Source: Oceanidesulfovibrio indonesiensis | GTDB lineage: Bacteria; Desulfobacterota; Desulfovibrionia; Desulfovibrionales; Desulfovibrionaceae | Direction of reading: 5' to 3' | DNA length: 64,000 nt | Assembly: GCF_007625075.1 (NCBI RefSeq) | Contig: NZ_QMIE01000002.1 | Location: 373,873 to 437,872 of the forward strand | Shown: in pieces, positions 11,088-19,174 of the stretch | How the letters are laid out: each line of letters begins with the position of its first letter | Position numbering within the stretch: the stretch's first letter is position 1 | The notes under the pieces: generated by a model | Databases searched by the model: none | What the model was told of the DNA's origin: nothing | What the model saw: only the letters and a program-made list of their open reading frames with translations | Program-made: the position numbers and the translations under genes

Positions 11088-12056
11088 TTACGGGCGGGGA
11101 TTGCGGAAGACGACGGAGTCGTCGAGCGTATGGATTTCTCCGCCGGCGCGAATGATTTCGGGCCGGCCATAGACGGCGATGTCGACCTGGCCGGGACGCG
11201 CGCCGTTTTTCAGCAGCTCGTTGCGGACCACCTCCGCGCGATCGCGGGCTGCGGATTCCCCGGCGTCGTCGTAGGAGGCGATCTCCACCTGAAGATCCGG
11301 GTCGTCCTTGAGCATGGAAGCGACCACATCTGTGGATTCTTTCGACTCTTTGGTCAGCTTGCGGGGTGAGGCCGAGTCGAGTGCGATCTTCTGCAGCAGA
11401 ATCTGGCGTACGCCGATCACGTGGATACGGTAGGTGAAATCGCCCAGACCGTTGAGCGCAAGGGATGCCTCGCGGGCCCAGCTGCCGTCGGGATAATTGT
11501 CGAGGTACTTTTTCCAGGCCGGAACGGCCAGGCCTCGCTTGCCGGTATTCTGCAGGATGTCCGCGCGGTTGAAGAGCGCGTCCGGGTGTAAAGGAGCCTC
11601 CACCAGGACCTTGTCGTAGTGGGGCAGGGCCTCATCAAACCTGCCGGCATTCTTGTAGTTGTGCGCCAGGTACAGTCGCGCGGGGAAGAATTTCGGGTCG
11701 ATGGCCAGCGCCTTTTGGTAGGCTTCACGTTCTCCCTGCATGTCGCCGTCGGCCCAGCGGGCCACGCCCAGCCAGAACCAGTGCTCTTCCTCGCCACTAT
11801 CCAGCGAGGCGGCTTGCTCCAGATACGGCAGCGCCTCCCCGGCCTTGTTCTGGGCCAGGAGCATACGTCCCAGATAGTAGTTGGCCATGGCACTCCGAGG
11901 ATTCTCGGCGACTTGTTTGCGGAAATGCGCTGCGCCCTTTGAATAGTCGTCTGTCCTGAGATAGTAGTTGCCCACAATGCGGGACGTGCCGCATGCGGCG
12001 ACCATGAAGCTCATGACGGCCAGCAGAAGAAGCGTGCGTACAGAAGGCATAATCAT
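11088..12056 (-). CDS. TPR lipoprotein with OmpA-like C-terminal segment
   Basis: A 322-residue lipoprotein: MIMPSVRTLLLLAVMSFMVAAC gives a lipobox ending at Cys22. Residues 25-215 hold about five tetratricopeptide repeats (for example SAMANYYLGRMLLAQNKAGEA, EHWFWLGVARWADGD, FPARLYLAHNYKNAG). The C-terminal 110 residues (IHVIGVRQILLQKIALDS... then VEIASYDDAGESAARDRAEVV) look like a degenerate OmpA/peptidoglycan-associated fold, with the motif ESAARDRAEVVRNEL in place of the usual NxxLSxxRA. It lies 20 bp upstream of the Gly-rich secreted protein gene on the same strand. The pair may assemble or tether the Gly-rich protein at the outer membrane; this is inference. The start could be the next Met two codons on. 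Confidence 0.75.
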   Translation of the reverse strand: MIMPSVRTLLLLAVMSFMVAACGTSRIVGNYYLRTDDYSKGAAHFRKQVAENPRSAMANYYLGRMLLAQNKAGEALPYLEQAASLDSGEEEHWFWLGVARWADGDMQGEREAYQKALAIDPKFFPARLYLAHNYKNAGRFDEALPHYDKVLVEAPLHPDALFNRADILQNTGKRGLAVPAWKKYLDNYPDGSWAREASLALNGLGDFTYRIHVIGVRQILLQKIALDSASPRKLTKESKESTDVVASMLKDDPDLQVEIASYDDAGESAARDRAEVVRNELLKNGARPGQVDIAVYGRPEIIRAGGEIHTLDDSVVFRNPRP

Positions 12057-12389
12057 CGGAGCGAAACCTTATTGCGTTGCAGGTGTTGGTCCATACCAGC
12101 CATGGCTCTTAAGGTATCTTTGCATACCTTGTTGGTCAATCACTGTTTGGCGTTTTGACCAAGATGGTTGTTTGGCCCCAAATCCGCGGCCAACAGGCCG
12201 GTTTTGGAAAACAACAGCGGAACTGCTACTGTCTTGAATACGCAGCTGGCAAATTCGCTCTGCGCGGCTTCACCGCATACCCCAGGATCGCGGGCATGCT
12301 CAATAACCGATCGAACTACAAGAGTTTCGAAGCTGAGAAGACACCGAAATAGGCTTTTAACCGACATCAGCAACACAACGTGAGAGATT
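12057..12389. other. Divergent intergenic region
   Basis: A 333-bp non-coding stretch between the minus-strand TPR lipoprotein gene and the plus-strand GNAT-nitrilase gene. It holds the candidate minus-strand promoter listed separately and a small 7-bp dyad, AAGGTAT (12111-12117) and ATACCTT (12124-12130), overlapping that promoter. I see nothing else convincing. Confidence 0.5.
12111..12139 (-). promoter_or_regulatory. Candidate promoter of TPR/Gly-rich operon
   Basis: On the minus strand TTGACC (12139-12134) and TACCTT (12116-12111) are separated by exactly 17 bp, giving a reasonable sigma-70 promoter about 55 bp before the start codon at 12056. The -10 element is embedded in a 7-bp dyad that could be an operator. 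Confidence 0.35.
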
Positions 12390-13925
12390 ATGGCTGAAAA
12401 AGAGACCGAACATAAATTGACGTTGAGGCACCTGCGCATCGATGACTACGACCGGATTCGCGAGCTTTCCGGACGTGTGTACCGGGCTGTGTCCGATCCC
12501 TGGGAGAGGCACGAGATCGCCTCGATGATCCAGCGCTTTCCCGAGGGCCAGATATGCATCGAGGACAAGGGCCAGGTGGTGGCAGTGGCGCTCACCATGA
12601 TGCTTCAGTCTTCCATCATCGAGAAACATCACACCTACGACGATCTTGTCGGCGACGGCACGTTGCGCCGGCACGATCCCGAGGGCGACTACCTCTACGG
12701 CATCGAGATATTCGTAGACCCGGACTACCAGGGCATGCGCCTGGGCCGCCGGCTGTACGACGCGCGCAAGGAGCTCTGCGAAAGCCTGAACCTCAAGGGC
12801 ATCGTTATTGGCGGCCGGATGCCCAACTACGGCAAGTACGCCGAGGAGATGGGGCCGCAGGAGTACATCCGCCGGGTCAAGACCCGCGAGATCCACGACC
12901 CGGTGCTTTCATTCCAGCTCTCCAACGACTTCCATATCAAGCGGCTGCTCCGCGGCTACTGGCGGGAGGATACCCAGTCCCACGGCTACGCCGTGCTCAT
13001 GGAGTGGGTGAACATCGCCTACGAAAAGACCACCCGGCTCATCGGCGGCATCAAGTCCATTGCCCGCGTCGGCGTGGTGCAATGGCAGATGCGGCGATTC
13101 TCCACCTTTGAGGACTTCATGCAGCAGGTGGAATTCTTTGTGGACACCGTCTCCGACTACGAGTCGGACATCGTGCTCTTTCCGGAGTTGTTCAACGCGC
13201 CGCTCATCCACCAGTACGAGGACCAGTCTCCGTGGGAGGCCATGCGCTCCCTGGCCGGGCATACGGACCGGCTGCGCCGCGAGATGCTGGACATGGCCAT
13301 GTCCTACAACATCAACATCGTCACCGGTTCGGTCCCGGAAATCCGCGAGGACGGGCACCTTTACAACGTCTGCTATCTCTGCCGGCGCGACGGCACCTGG
13401 GACAGCCAGTACAAGCTGCACATCACTCCGGAAGAGCAGGCCAGCTGGGGCCTCACTGGCGGCCACGAGCTCAAGGTCTTCGATACTGACGTGGGCAAGG
13501 TGGGCATCCTGATCTGTTACGACGTGGAGTTCCCGGAACTGGCCAGGCTCCAGACCCAGCGCGGCATGAAGATCCTGCTCGTGCCGTTCTGGACCGACAC
13601 CAAGAACGCCTACCTGCGTGTGCGGCGCTGCGCCCAGGCCCGGGCCATAGAGAACGAGTGCTACGTGGCCATCTCCGGCAGCGTGGGCAACATCCCCAAA
13701 GTGGAGACCATGGGCATCCAGTACTCGCGGGCCGCGGTGTTCACGCCGTCGGACTTCTCCTTCCCGCACGACGCCATCGCCGCCGAAGCCACCCCCGGCG
13801 TGGAAACCACGCTGATCACCGACCTGGACGTGGAACTCATCAAGGAACTCCGCCTCCAGGGCAGCGTGCGCAACGCGGAAAGCCGGCGCGTGGACCTCTA
13901 CGATCTGCGCTGGCTGAATGATTGA
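12390..13925 (+). CDS. Bifunctional GNAT acetyltransferase / nitrilase-family hydrolase
   Basis: A 511-residue cytoplasmic fusion. Residues 10-170 are a GNAT domain (HLRIDDYDRIRELSG, GIEIFVDPDYQGMRLGRRLYDARKEL, the acetyl-CoA loop). Residues 225-505 are a carbon-nitrogen hydrolase with the Glu-Lys-Cys triad visible in LFPELFNAP, YKLHITPEEQ and ILICYDVEFPEL. Such fused proteins are known from several phyla, but their substrate is not established; the hydrolase may act on an amide made or recognised by the acetyltransferase half. The gene stands alone on the plus strand, with no strong Shine-Dalgarno before the ATG (GAGAG only). No relation to the neighbouring genes is evident. Confidence 0.9.
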   Translation: MAEKETEHKLTLRHLRIDDYDRIRELSGRVYRAVSDPWERHEIASMIQRFPEGQICIEDKGQVVAVALTMMLQSSIIEKHHTYDDLVGDGTLRRHDPEGDYLYGIEIFVDPDYQGMRLGRRLYDARKELCESLNLKGIVIGGRMPNYGKYAEEMGPQEYIRRVKTREIHDPVLSFQLSNDFHIKRLLRGYWREDTQSHGYAVLMEWVNIAYEKTTRLIGGIKSIARVGVVQWQMRRFSTFEDFMQQVEFFVDTVSDYESDIVLFPELFNAPLIHQYEDQSPWEAMRSLAGHTDRLRREMLDMAMSYNINIVTGSVPEIREDGHLYNVCYLCRRDGTWDSQYKLHITPEEQASWGLTGGHELKVFDTDVGKVGILICYDVEFPELARLQTQRGMKILLVPFWTDTKNAYLRVRRCAQARAIENECYVAISGSVGNIPKVETMGIQYSRAAVFTPSDFSFPHDAIAAEATPGVETTLITDLDVELIKELRLQGSVRNAESRRVDLYDLRWLND

Positions 13926-14007
13926 TAAAAGGTAGCGGGGATCGGGAGTACGCTGTTCCCCATGCCCCTGCCGGAGACTCTAATGGCCTCCGGCCCCCTT
14001 TTCGGGT

Positions 14008-14028
14008 CCAGGGAGCGATGCTCCCTGG
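14008..14028. repeat. Perfect 21-nt hairpin between convergent genes
   Basis: CCAGGGAGC and GCTCCCTGG form a perfect 9-bp stem with a GAT loop. It lies between the convergent GNAT-nitrilase and LysR genes and has no T-run. Similar structure and sequence recur at 22795-22815. It could act as a bidirectional terminator and belongs to a dispersed palindrome type. Confidence 0.6.
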
Positions 14029-14072
14029 CGGGGTGCCCAAAGGGCGGACCCCCTCGGACGACATGGGGCCTC

Positions 14073-14957
14073 CTACGCCACGCTGCGTTCGGGCGGCAGA
14101 TCCAGCCGCCGTTCACGGAACGCTTCGACCACGTAGCAGGCGAGGCTTTCCACGGCGTCGCCGCCGTTCTCGGTGCGTCGGTGCAGGGAGACTGTGGCCG
14201 AGGGGAGTTGGGGGAATCCTTCCTCTTCACCCAGGATGCGAGCGCCGGGCGGCATGGAGTGCAGCCCCATGGGAGCCACGGCGAGACCTGCCGTGATCGC
14301 GGCCTGGATGCCCATGATGTTTGGGCTCGTGTAGGCGATGCGGTAGGGCCGTCCGATGTTCTCAAGAGCCTGGATTCCCCATGCGCGGTAGTCGCAGCCT
14401 TCCGCGAACACTGCCAGAGGCAGTGGATCGACCTCATGCGTGCAATGCGAAGCCGAAGTGGCCCAGATGATGGGTTCCTGGGCAATGACCCGGCTGGGCA
14501 GCGACGGCGTGATGTTCGTCCGGATGACGAGGTCGAGTTCGTCGCTGTCCAGGGCGGCGAGCAGCGCTGTGCTGGACTCGCAGCGCATCTCCACCTGGAC
14601 CAGGGGGCACACGGAGGCGAACCGCTCCAGAATGCCGGGCAGGAAGTAGGCGGCGTAGTCATCCGGCGCGCCCAGCCGCACGACGCCGGCCACGTCCGGC
14701 CTGGAGAGCGCGGCCACGGTTTCCTCATGCGCCTTCAACAGCCGCCGGGCATGGGGCACGAAGGCTTCTCCGTACGGTGTCAGGCTCACGCTGCGCGCCC
14801 CGCGCCTGAACAGTTCCTGGCTCAACTCGCCTTCGAGCCGCTTGATCTGCTGGCTCACGGCCGATTGCGTGCGGTTCACAAGCTCGCCGGCGCGGGTGAA
14901 GTTTCTGGTCTCGGCCACGGCGATGAAGGTTCGCAGAAGGTCGTAGGAGAGGTCCAC
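14073..14957 (-). CDS. LysR family transcriptional regulator
   Basis: A 294-residue LysR regulator starting at GTG (MDLSYDLLRTFIAVAE), with AAGGAG 8 nt upstream. The N-terminal helix-turn-helix is clear (TRAGELVNRTQSAVSQQIKRLEGEL), followed by the usual effector-binding domain (residues 90-290; GVVRLGAPDDYAAYFLPGIL). It is divergent from a DUF1127 gene with an imperfect dyad between them. Regulators of this arrangement often control the divergent gene; the inducer is unknown. Confidence 0.92.
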   Translation of the reverse strand: MDLSYDLLRTFIAVAETRNFTRAGELVNRTQSAVSQQIKRLEGELSQELFRRGARSVSLTPYGEAFVPHARRLLKAHEETVAALSRPDVAGVVRLGAPDDYAAYFLPGILERFASVCPLVQVEMRCESSTALLAALDSDELDLVIRTNITPSLPSRVIAQEPIIWATSASHCTHEVDPLPLAVFAEGCDYRAWGIQALENIGRPYRIAYTSPNIMGIQAAITAGLAVAPMGLHSMPPGARILGEEEGFPQLPSATVSLHRRTENGGDAVESLACYVVEAFRERRLDLPPERSVA

Positions 14958-14971
14958 GATTACGACTCCTT

Positions 14972-14991
14972 ATTGCTTTGATAAGAGTAAT
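14972..14991. promoter_or_regulatory. Imperfect dyad in LysR/DUF1127 intergenic region
   Basis: ATTGCTTTGATAAGAGTAAT is an A/T-rich imperfect palindrome 14 bp upstream of the LysR start and 71 bp upstream of the DUF1127 start. A LysR autoregulatory box is a reasonable reading; the classical T-N11-A spacing is only loosely met. Confidence 0.3.
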
Positions 14992-15062
14992 TCGTTTGGC
15001 TTATGGCTTTATGTCGCTCATCATGCTTCCATCGTCAACCCGCAAGATGGAGGTGAGCGGCC

Positions 15063-15269
15063 ATGCGCACGGACAACGACACGACATCGCGCACCGGAAT
15101 CGTCCGGTTGTTGAGAGAGGTATGGGACCGGAAACGCGAAGCGGCAATGCGGCGGGCGAACATGCGTGAGCTGGACACGCTGAGCGACCATCTGCTGCGG
15201 GACATCGGGTACGATCCATCCGGTATGGAGGCCGGCCTCCGGCGGCCCAGGGATCATCGGCCTGAATGA
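15063..15269 (+). CDS. DUF1127 small protein (68 aa)
   Basis: A short basic protein. The DUF1127 core is visible in the second half (MRRANMRELDTLSDHLLRDI, then GYDPSGMEAGL), as in YjiS-type proteins: an Arg-rich helix followed by LxxLxDHLLRDIG. GGAGGTGAG lies 6 nt before the ATG, a strong site. Its gene is divergent from the LysR gene. DUF1127 proteins are linked in some bacteria to RNA turnover and phosphate or carbon metabolism, but no general function is known. Confidence 0.85.
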   Translation: MRTDNDTTSRTGIVRLLREVWDRKREAAMRRANMRELDTLSDHLLRDIGYDPSGMEAGLRRPRDHRPE

Positions 15270-15391
15270 AATCCAGCGATATGCATCGAGGGCACGGCCT
15301 TGGACTCCCTCTCAAAAAGCTGGTCTATTGTCCCTTTTGTTCTGGTTTTGGGGCCGGTGGAGCAGGGTTTCCCGGCCGTCGGAGACATGCC

Positions 15392-16243
15392 TTATTGATG
15401 CACGAGCAGGGCGGCGCCGGTGAGTTCCTTGAGCAGGGTTCTGGAGACAGAGCCCATGAACAGCTTCCCGGCGAGTCCCTGATCCTCGCCTGTGCGGCCT
15501 ACGCCCACGGCGGCGTAGGGATGTTGCGCGACATGCTGGAGTATTGCCTTGGCCGGGGTGTAGGACTCCAGCACCTTCGTGTGGATGCGCTTGCGATCTA
15601 TCCCGTTGTCAGTGAGGATTTCGAGGCAGCGGTCGAACACGAGGTCGGCGAGGATGCGGTCCTCCGTGCCCGGGTCGTATATGTTGAGCAGGGTGATGTC
15701 GTGGTCCTCCGGGGCGAGGATGTAGCCCAGATGATCCACCATGTGATGGGACTGGGAAGAATCGTCCACGCAGGCGAGCACGCCGCGACGTCCGCCCTCG
15801 GGCATTCGCGCGATCCACAGGGGCGTTTGTATGCCGGACGTCAGCAGGTCGTTGCTCACGCTGCTGTCCACCAGGTTCATGAGCCACGCCCGACCGCGCC
15901 GGCCAAGTACCACGGCGTCGTACAGGCCGCGTTTCGCCTCGGCCGCTATTTCCAGGGCCTTGTCCCGCCGGGCGATGAGGCTTTTGCGTTCAATTGATTC
16001 GGCGCGGAATCCTGCTTCCAGCAGAAGCTGCTCGGCCTTGGCCTGGGCAGCCTTCCCTTTTTCCAGGGCCGTATTGAGAAGGCGGCCGGCGCCTTCCACG
16101 TCCGGAGGCCTGGGAGCTACGAACAGCAGCGTGACCGCGATGTCGTCCGCGGGTCGCAGAAACCGCGTGATGAAGCGAACTCCGTGCAGGGCGCTCGGCT
16201 CGTCGCTGATGGCGGCGAGGATGTGGCGCGACGCCTTGACCAT
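15392..16243 (-). CDS. Tandem-domain universal stress protein (283 aa)
   Basis: Two UspA folds in one chain. The first (residues 5-150) has HILAAISDEPSALHGVRF and the later VVLGRRGRAWLMNLVDSSVS; the second (155-283) has GVLACVDDSSQSHHMVDHLG and VGVGRTGEDQGLAGKLFMGS. The G-x-x-G-x(9)-G-S/T nucleotide signature is recognisable in both. GAGGTG precedes the ATG. It follows the single-domain Usp gene by 24 bp and the kinase-fold gene further upstream; the three form an operon. Such proteins bind ATP or AMP and act in stress survival or energy sensing. Confidence 0.9.
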   Translation of the reverse strand: MVKASRHILAAISDEPSALHGVRFITRFLRPADDIAVTLLFVAPRPPDVEGAGRLLNTALEKGKAAQAKAEQLLLEAGFRAESIERKSLIARRDKALEIAAEAKRGLYDAVVLGRRGRAWLMNLVDSSVSNDLLTSGIQTPLWIARMPEGGRRGVLACVDDSSQSHHMVDHLGYILAPEDHDITLLNIYDPGTEDRILADLVFDRCLEILTDNGIDRKRIHTKVLESYTPAKAILQHVAQHPYAAVGVGRTGEDQGLAGKLFMGSVSRTLLKELTGAALLVHQ

Positions 16244-16267
16244 GAAACACCTCGCTTTGACGAAGGA

Positions 16268-16762
16268 TCAGGAGACCACCCACACGGTGCAGCCCCGGAC
16301 GTGGTGCACGATTTTGCTGGACACGCTGCCGAAAAGGAACTCCTCGGCTTTGGAAAGCCCGCGTCGGCCGAGGACGATGGTGCCGTAACCGCCGTCTTCC
16401 ACGGTGCGCAGAATCTCCTGGGAGATGGAGGCCCCCTGGCTGCACCGGATGGCGTCCTTCGCAGGGGTGGGGCGGTTGCAGCTGGGAACATAGAGCTCAG
16501 TCACTGCGTCTTCCGGCAGGCCGCTGTCGACGAGTTTCTTGTGGGAATCCGCCAGGAAACTGCGCATATTTTCGGCGTACTCCTCACAACTGGCTTTCCA
16601 GGCCGCCTCGTCCGCAAAGATATCGCGGTCGGGCAGGCGTTCGATGTGCACGAGCCGAACCATGAAGCCGTCGTGGCTTCCGAGGATGGCGGCGGTGTAC
16701 TCGACGGCGCGCATGGAATTATCGGAGCCGTCGACGGCGATCATTACGTGTTTGGAGTCCAT
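16268..16762 (-). CDS. Universal stress protein, single UspA domain (164 aa)
   Basis: Starts MDSKHVMIAVDGSDNSMRAVEYT, the standard UspA N-terminal strand and D-G-S loop. Near the C-terminus VLGRRGLSKAEEFLFGSVSSKIVHH carries the G-x2-G-x(n)-G-S ATP-binding signature. GGGAGA lies upstream of the ATG. It is 18 bp downstream of the kinase-fold gene and 24 bp upstream of the tandem Usp gene on the same strand. A longer than usual linker (residues 45-90) separates the two halves. Confidence 0.92.
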   Translation of the reverse strand: MDSKHVMIAVDGSDNSMRAVEYTAAILGSHDGFMVRLVHIERLPDRDIFADEAAWKASCEEYAENMRSFLADSHKKLVDSGLPEDAVTELYVPSCNRPTPAKDAIRCSQGASISQEILRTVEDGGYGTIVLGRRGLSKAEEFLFGSVSSKIVHHVRGCTVWVVS

Positions 16763-16780
16763 GGCATTCTCCCTGGTGCG

Positions 16781-17743
16781 TTATGGCGCGGGCCGCAGCT
16801 GCCGGAGCACCGGCCGCAGGTCCGCGATGAACTCGGACGTTGATTCGTAGAAAATGTTCGCGCCTACCGAAAAATGCTGCAAAACGCGCTCGAGTTCTAC
16901 GGGAATGTACGGGTAGAGCTTGCGCACGTTCATGACTCGATAATTGAACATGAGGGACAGGTCGCTCTCCGTGACGGTATGGGCCTGGTCAGGAAAGGTG
17001 CGGGCGATGTCCTGCACGGTATGGATGCCTTTGCCCGTAAGGAAGAGCAGGATGTTGCCCAGGCCGAAGAGGTCGAGGCCGAAGGGATTCTCGTGGGACT
17101 GGAAGGCGTAGTCGAAATCGATCCAGCGGCACTGGCCGGTGCCGTGCTCCACGAGGAGGTGGTCGCGCCGGACGTCGCCGTGCTTTTCGTAGCGTGCGTG
17201 GAGGCTTTCTATGCCCTCGCAGGCCGAGATGAACCGCGCGAGCAGGTCCGGGAAGTGCTCGCGAAAGTAGGTCTCGTGGTCGGCATCTATGGCGTCTGCC
17301 ACGGCATCGATGGGCTTGCCGCGGATGATGTCCAGGATGCGCACCACGTTGCCTTTCTCGTCGTTCATGGGCACGCCCTGCATGAAGCGGATGTCTCCGC
17401 GCACCTCGAGCAGGATGCGCGCTTCCTTTTGCGGGCTGCGGTAGCACTGCACCTCGATGGCGCCGAGGTGGAGGGTGAAGTTTTCGTGGAACACCAGCTT
17501 GAGGATCTTGGATTCGCCGGACTCCAGGCACCGGCAGCGTTTGACCCAGTACTTGGGATCTTCCAGGCCGAACCGCCGCTCGGCCTCGTCCTTGAATACG
17601 AGATAATGATTGCCGCCGATCTGGATGACGTCGCCGTAATCGATGCGCATGAATTCGCTGGTGTCGGTCACGAGCCGGCCGCACCGCGCCATGGGAAAAT
17701 CGGGCATCGCTTCACGGATGAGTTCTCGTACATCCACGGTCAT
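16781..17743 (-). CDS. Kinase-fold protein heading a Usp operon (320 aa)
   Basis: The start at 17743 (MTVDVRELIREAMPDF) has GGAGG 6 nt upstream; an upstream in-frame start lacks one. The sequence reads like a protein-kinase-like or lipopolysaccharide-kinase-like fold: a candidate beta-3 Lys in YWVKRC (Lys68), a catalytic loop HGDVRRDHLL (Asp190), and a metal-binding DFD in RWIDFDYAF (209-211). The His-Gly-Asp pattern resembles the RIO/Kdo-kinase and aminoglycoside kinase families more than Hanks kinases. No membrane segment or sensor domain. It is the first gene of an operon with two universal stress protein genes, so it may phosphorylate or be controlled by them. Substrate unknown; kinase activity is inferred. 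Confidence 0.65.
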   Translation of the reverse strand: MTVDVRELIREAMPDFPMARCGRLVTDTSEFMRIDYGDVIQIGGNHYLVFKDEAERRFGLEDPKYWVKRCRCLESGESKILKLVFHENFTLHLGAIEVQCYRSPQKEARILLEVRGDIRFMQGVPMNDEKGNVVRILDIIRGKPIDAVADAIDADHETYFREHFPDLLARFISACEGIESLHARYEKHGDVRRDHLLVEHGTGQCRWIDFDYAFQSHENPFGLDLFGLGNILLFLTGKGIHTVQDIARTFPDQAHTVTESDLSLMFNYRVMNVRKLYPYIPVELERVLQHFSVGANIFYESTSEFIADLRPVLRQLRPAP

Positions 17744-18027
17744 GGGCGCCTCCGGAAAAAGGGGTTCGGGTCTATGCACAACAATATACGGTGTGCGCTT
17801 TCGTGTCACCACCCTGGTTGACGATAAGGTGCGATTCGACATTCCCTACACCGGAACGTTCGTTACAATTCGGCCTGTCATATGCGATTTTTCGGGAAGC
17901 TGATTGCGCTTACACGAATGGGGCACTACGGTGTGTAATAAGTTGGAACCATTCCCGATCGCGTGTTGTCGGATTGTATCTGCCACGAAGGCGCCCCACC
18001 TTCCCGCCGTCCTACCGGAGAGAGTCT

Positions 18028-18462
18028 ATGCTGCAACGAGCCCTTTTCGTCATCGTGCTGTTGTTCATCGCGTATCCTGCACCGGCCGAACAGGCGATCC
18101 CGAACCTGGTCGGCAAATGGGAGGGGAGCCGCACGAGCTTCGTCATCTGGCAGGGCCACTTCAGGTACGTTGTGGAGGAGCCGCTTACCTCGTACGTCAT
18201 CGACAAGCAGGAAGGCCGGCTCATCGCGGGGGAGAAACGCTCCAGACTCGGCATGGAGGGGCGGAAAAGCGGCGAGGAGTTCTTCGGCGTCATCTCGCCG
18301 GACTACAAAACCGTCCTCGTGGCCGAACACGCCTCGGGTTACGCCGTGTTCCACCTGCTGGGGCCGGATGAGATGGAGGTGTCCTACGTCTCGGACGGCA
18401 GCGACGCCAGGGACTCGGAGCTCATGGCGAGTATCCAGCGCTTGACGCGCAAGCGGGAGTAG
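18028..18462 (+). CDS. Small secreted hypothetical protein (144 aa)
   Basis: The ATG at 18028 follows GGAGAGAG and opens a signal peptide (MLQRALFVIVLLFIAYPAPA). The mature chain starts with IPNLVGKWEGSRTSFV and is predicted beta-rich; GKWEG and the later RLGMEGRKSGEEFFGVISPD recall lipocalin-like or avidin-like small barrels that begin G-x-W. No enzyme motif is visible. It stands alone, divergent from the kinase-fold gene and convergent with the CGGC gene, separated from the latter by a short hairpin. Confidence 0.7.
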   Translation: MLQRALFVIVLLFIAYPAPAEQAIPNLVGKWEGSRTSFVIWQGHFRYVVEEPLTSYVIDKQEGRLIAGEKRSRLGMEGRKSGEEFFGVISPDYKTVLVAEHASGYAVFHLLGPDEMEVSYVSDGSDARDSELMASIQRLTRKRE

Positions 18463-18467
18463 CTCCG

Positions 18468-18485
18468 CCATCTGCGAGCAGATGG
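18468..18485. terminator. Short hairpin between convergent genes
   Basis: CCATCTGC (18468-18475) and GCAGATGG (18478-18485) are a perfect inverted repeat, 6 bp beyond one stop codon and 8 bp from the other. Probably a shared transcript end; there is no U-tract. Confidence 0.4.
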
Positions 18486-18492
18486 GCCGTGC

Positions 18493-18858
18493 TCAGGCGA
18501 AGATGTCCTTGGGCACGTATGGGTGCGTCCCTTCGATGACAGGTATGCCCGCCTTGGCCTTGATCTTGGCGATCAGTTCGTTGCGGTGGGGGCAATGGTC
18601 CGTGATGCACGGGCCGATGTGGATTGCCGTGGGCTTTTCCTGCATGGGAGCGTTCCACAGCTTGACCTGCGCCAGCCTGGTGACGATGGTTGCGCCGGGG
18701 CAGTCGCCGCAGTTGAGCAACCCCATGATTTCCGCGTCTTCGTCCTCATAGAGCTCGAAGAATCCCTGACGGCGGTTGAAGCTGACCATGCAGCGCGAAC
18801 AACCTATGCAGACGTCGTCCATGGCTTTCTTGCAGCCGATGATGAGAATCTTGTTCAT
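18493..18858 (-). CDS. CGGC-domain cysteine-rich protein (121 aa)
   Basis: Starts MNKILIIGCKKAMDDVCIGCSRC, with GGAG upstream of the ATG. Cysteines fall in CIGCSRC, NCGDCPG and CITDHCPH, matching the CGGC-domain family, small proteins of anaerobes with a presumed metal- or cluster-binding site. The second half (HIGPCITDHCPHRNELIAKI) is highly characteristic. No signal peptide, so it is cytoplasmic. The family has no established biochemical role; heavy-metal binding or iron-sulfur chemistry is likely. It is not co-transcribed with a neighbour. Confidence 0.85.
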   Translation of the reverse strand: MNKILIIGCKKAMDDVCIGCSRCMVSFNRRQGFFELYEDEDAEIMGLLNCGDCPGATIVTRLAQVKLWNAPMQEKPTAIHIGPCITDHCPHRNELIAKIKAKAGIPVIEGTHPYVPKDIFA

Positions 18859-19174
18859 GTCTTCTCCATGCCGCAGGCGGGCCTCGTCCGGTGCAAAGCC
18901 TGTCTGGTGGCGCACCGGTCTGTTGATCTGTATGATTCCAGTCTCAGCTGGAAATAGCTGCCGACGGAAGAATCCTACAGAAAAACCCGCCAAAAGTGTA
19001 TATGTTTGTTCGGTGCAAGCGAAAAGGCGGGGTGGATTGCCGCATGTCATGGCGCTTCGGATACGCAGGACTATCCGGAATGCACAGAGCTAAAAGAAAT
19101 CTTGAAATCCTCGATTAAAACCCTATAGTGTAGGCCATTATCCCCATCTCCGTTAGTTTTCGGGAATTCAGGCC
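18859..19174. other. Divergent intergenic region before amino-acid ABC operon
   Basis: A 316-bp stretch with no gene. Near its right end is a good promoter for the transporter operon (listed separately). The left part should hold the promoter of the CGGC gene, which I could not pick out. Confidence 0.45.
19102..19129 (+). promoter_or_regulatory. Candidate promoter of amino-acid ABC operon
   Basis: TTGAAA (19102-19107) and TATAGT (19124-19129) are 16 bp apart, about 45 bp upstream of the first permease ATG. It is the best sigma-70-like match in this intergenic region. Confidence 0.5.
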
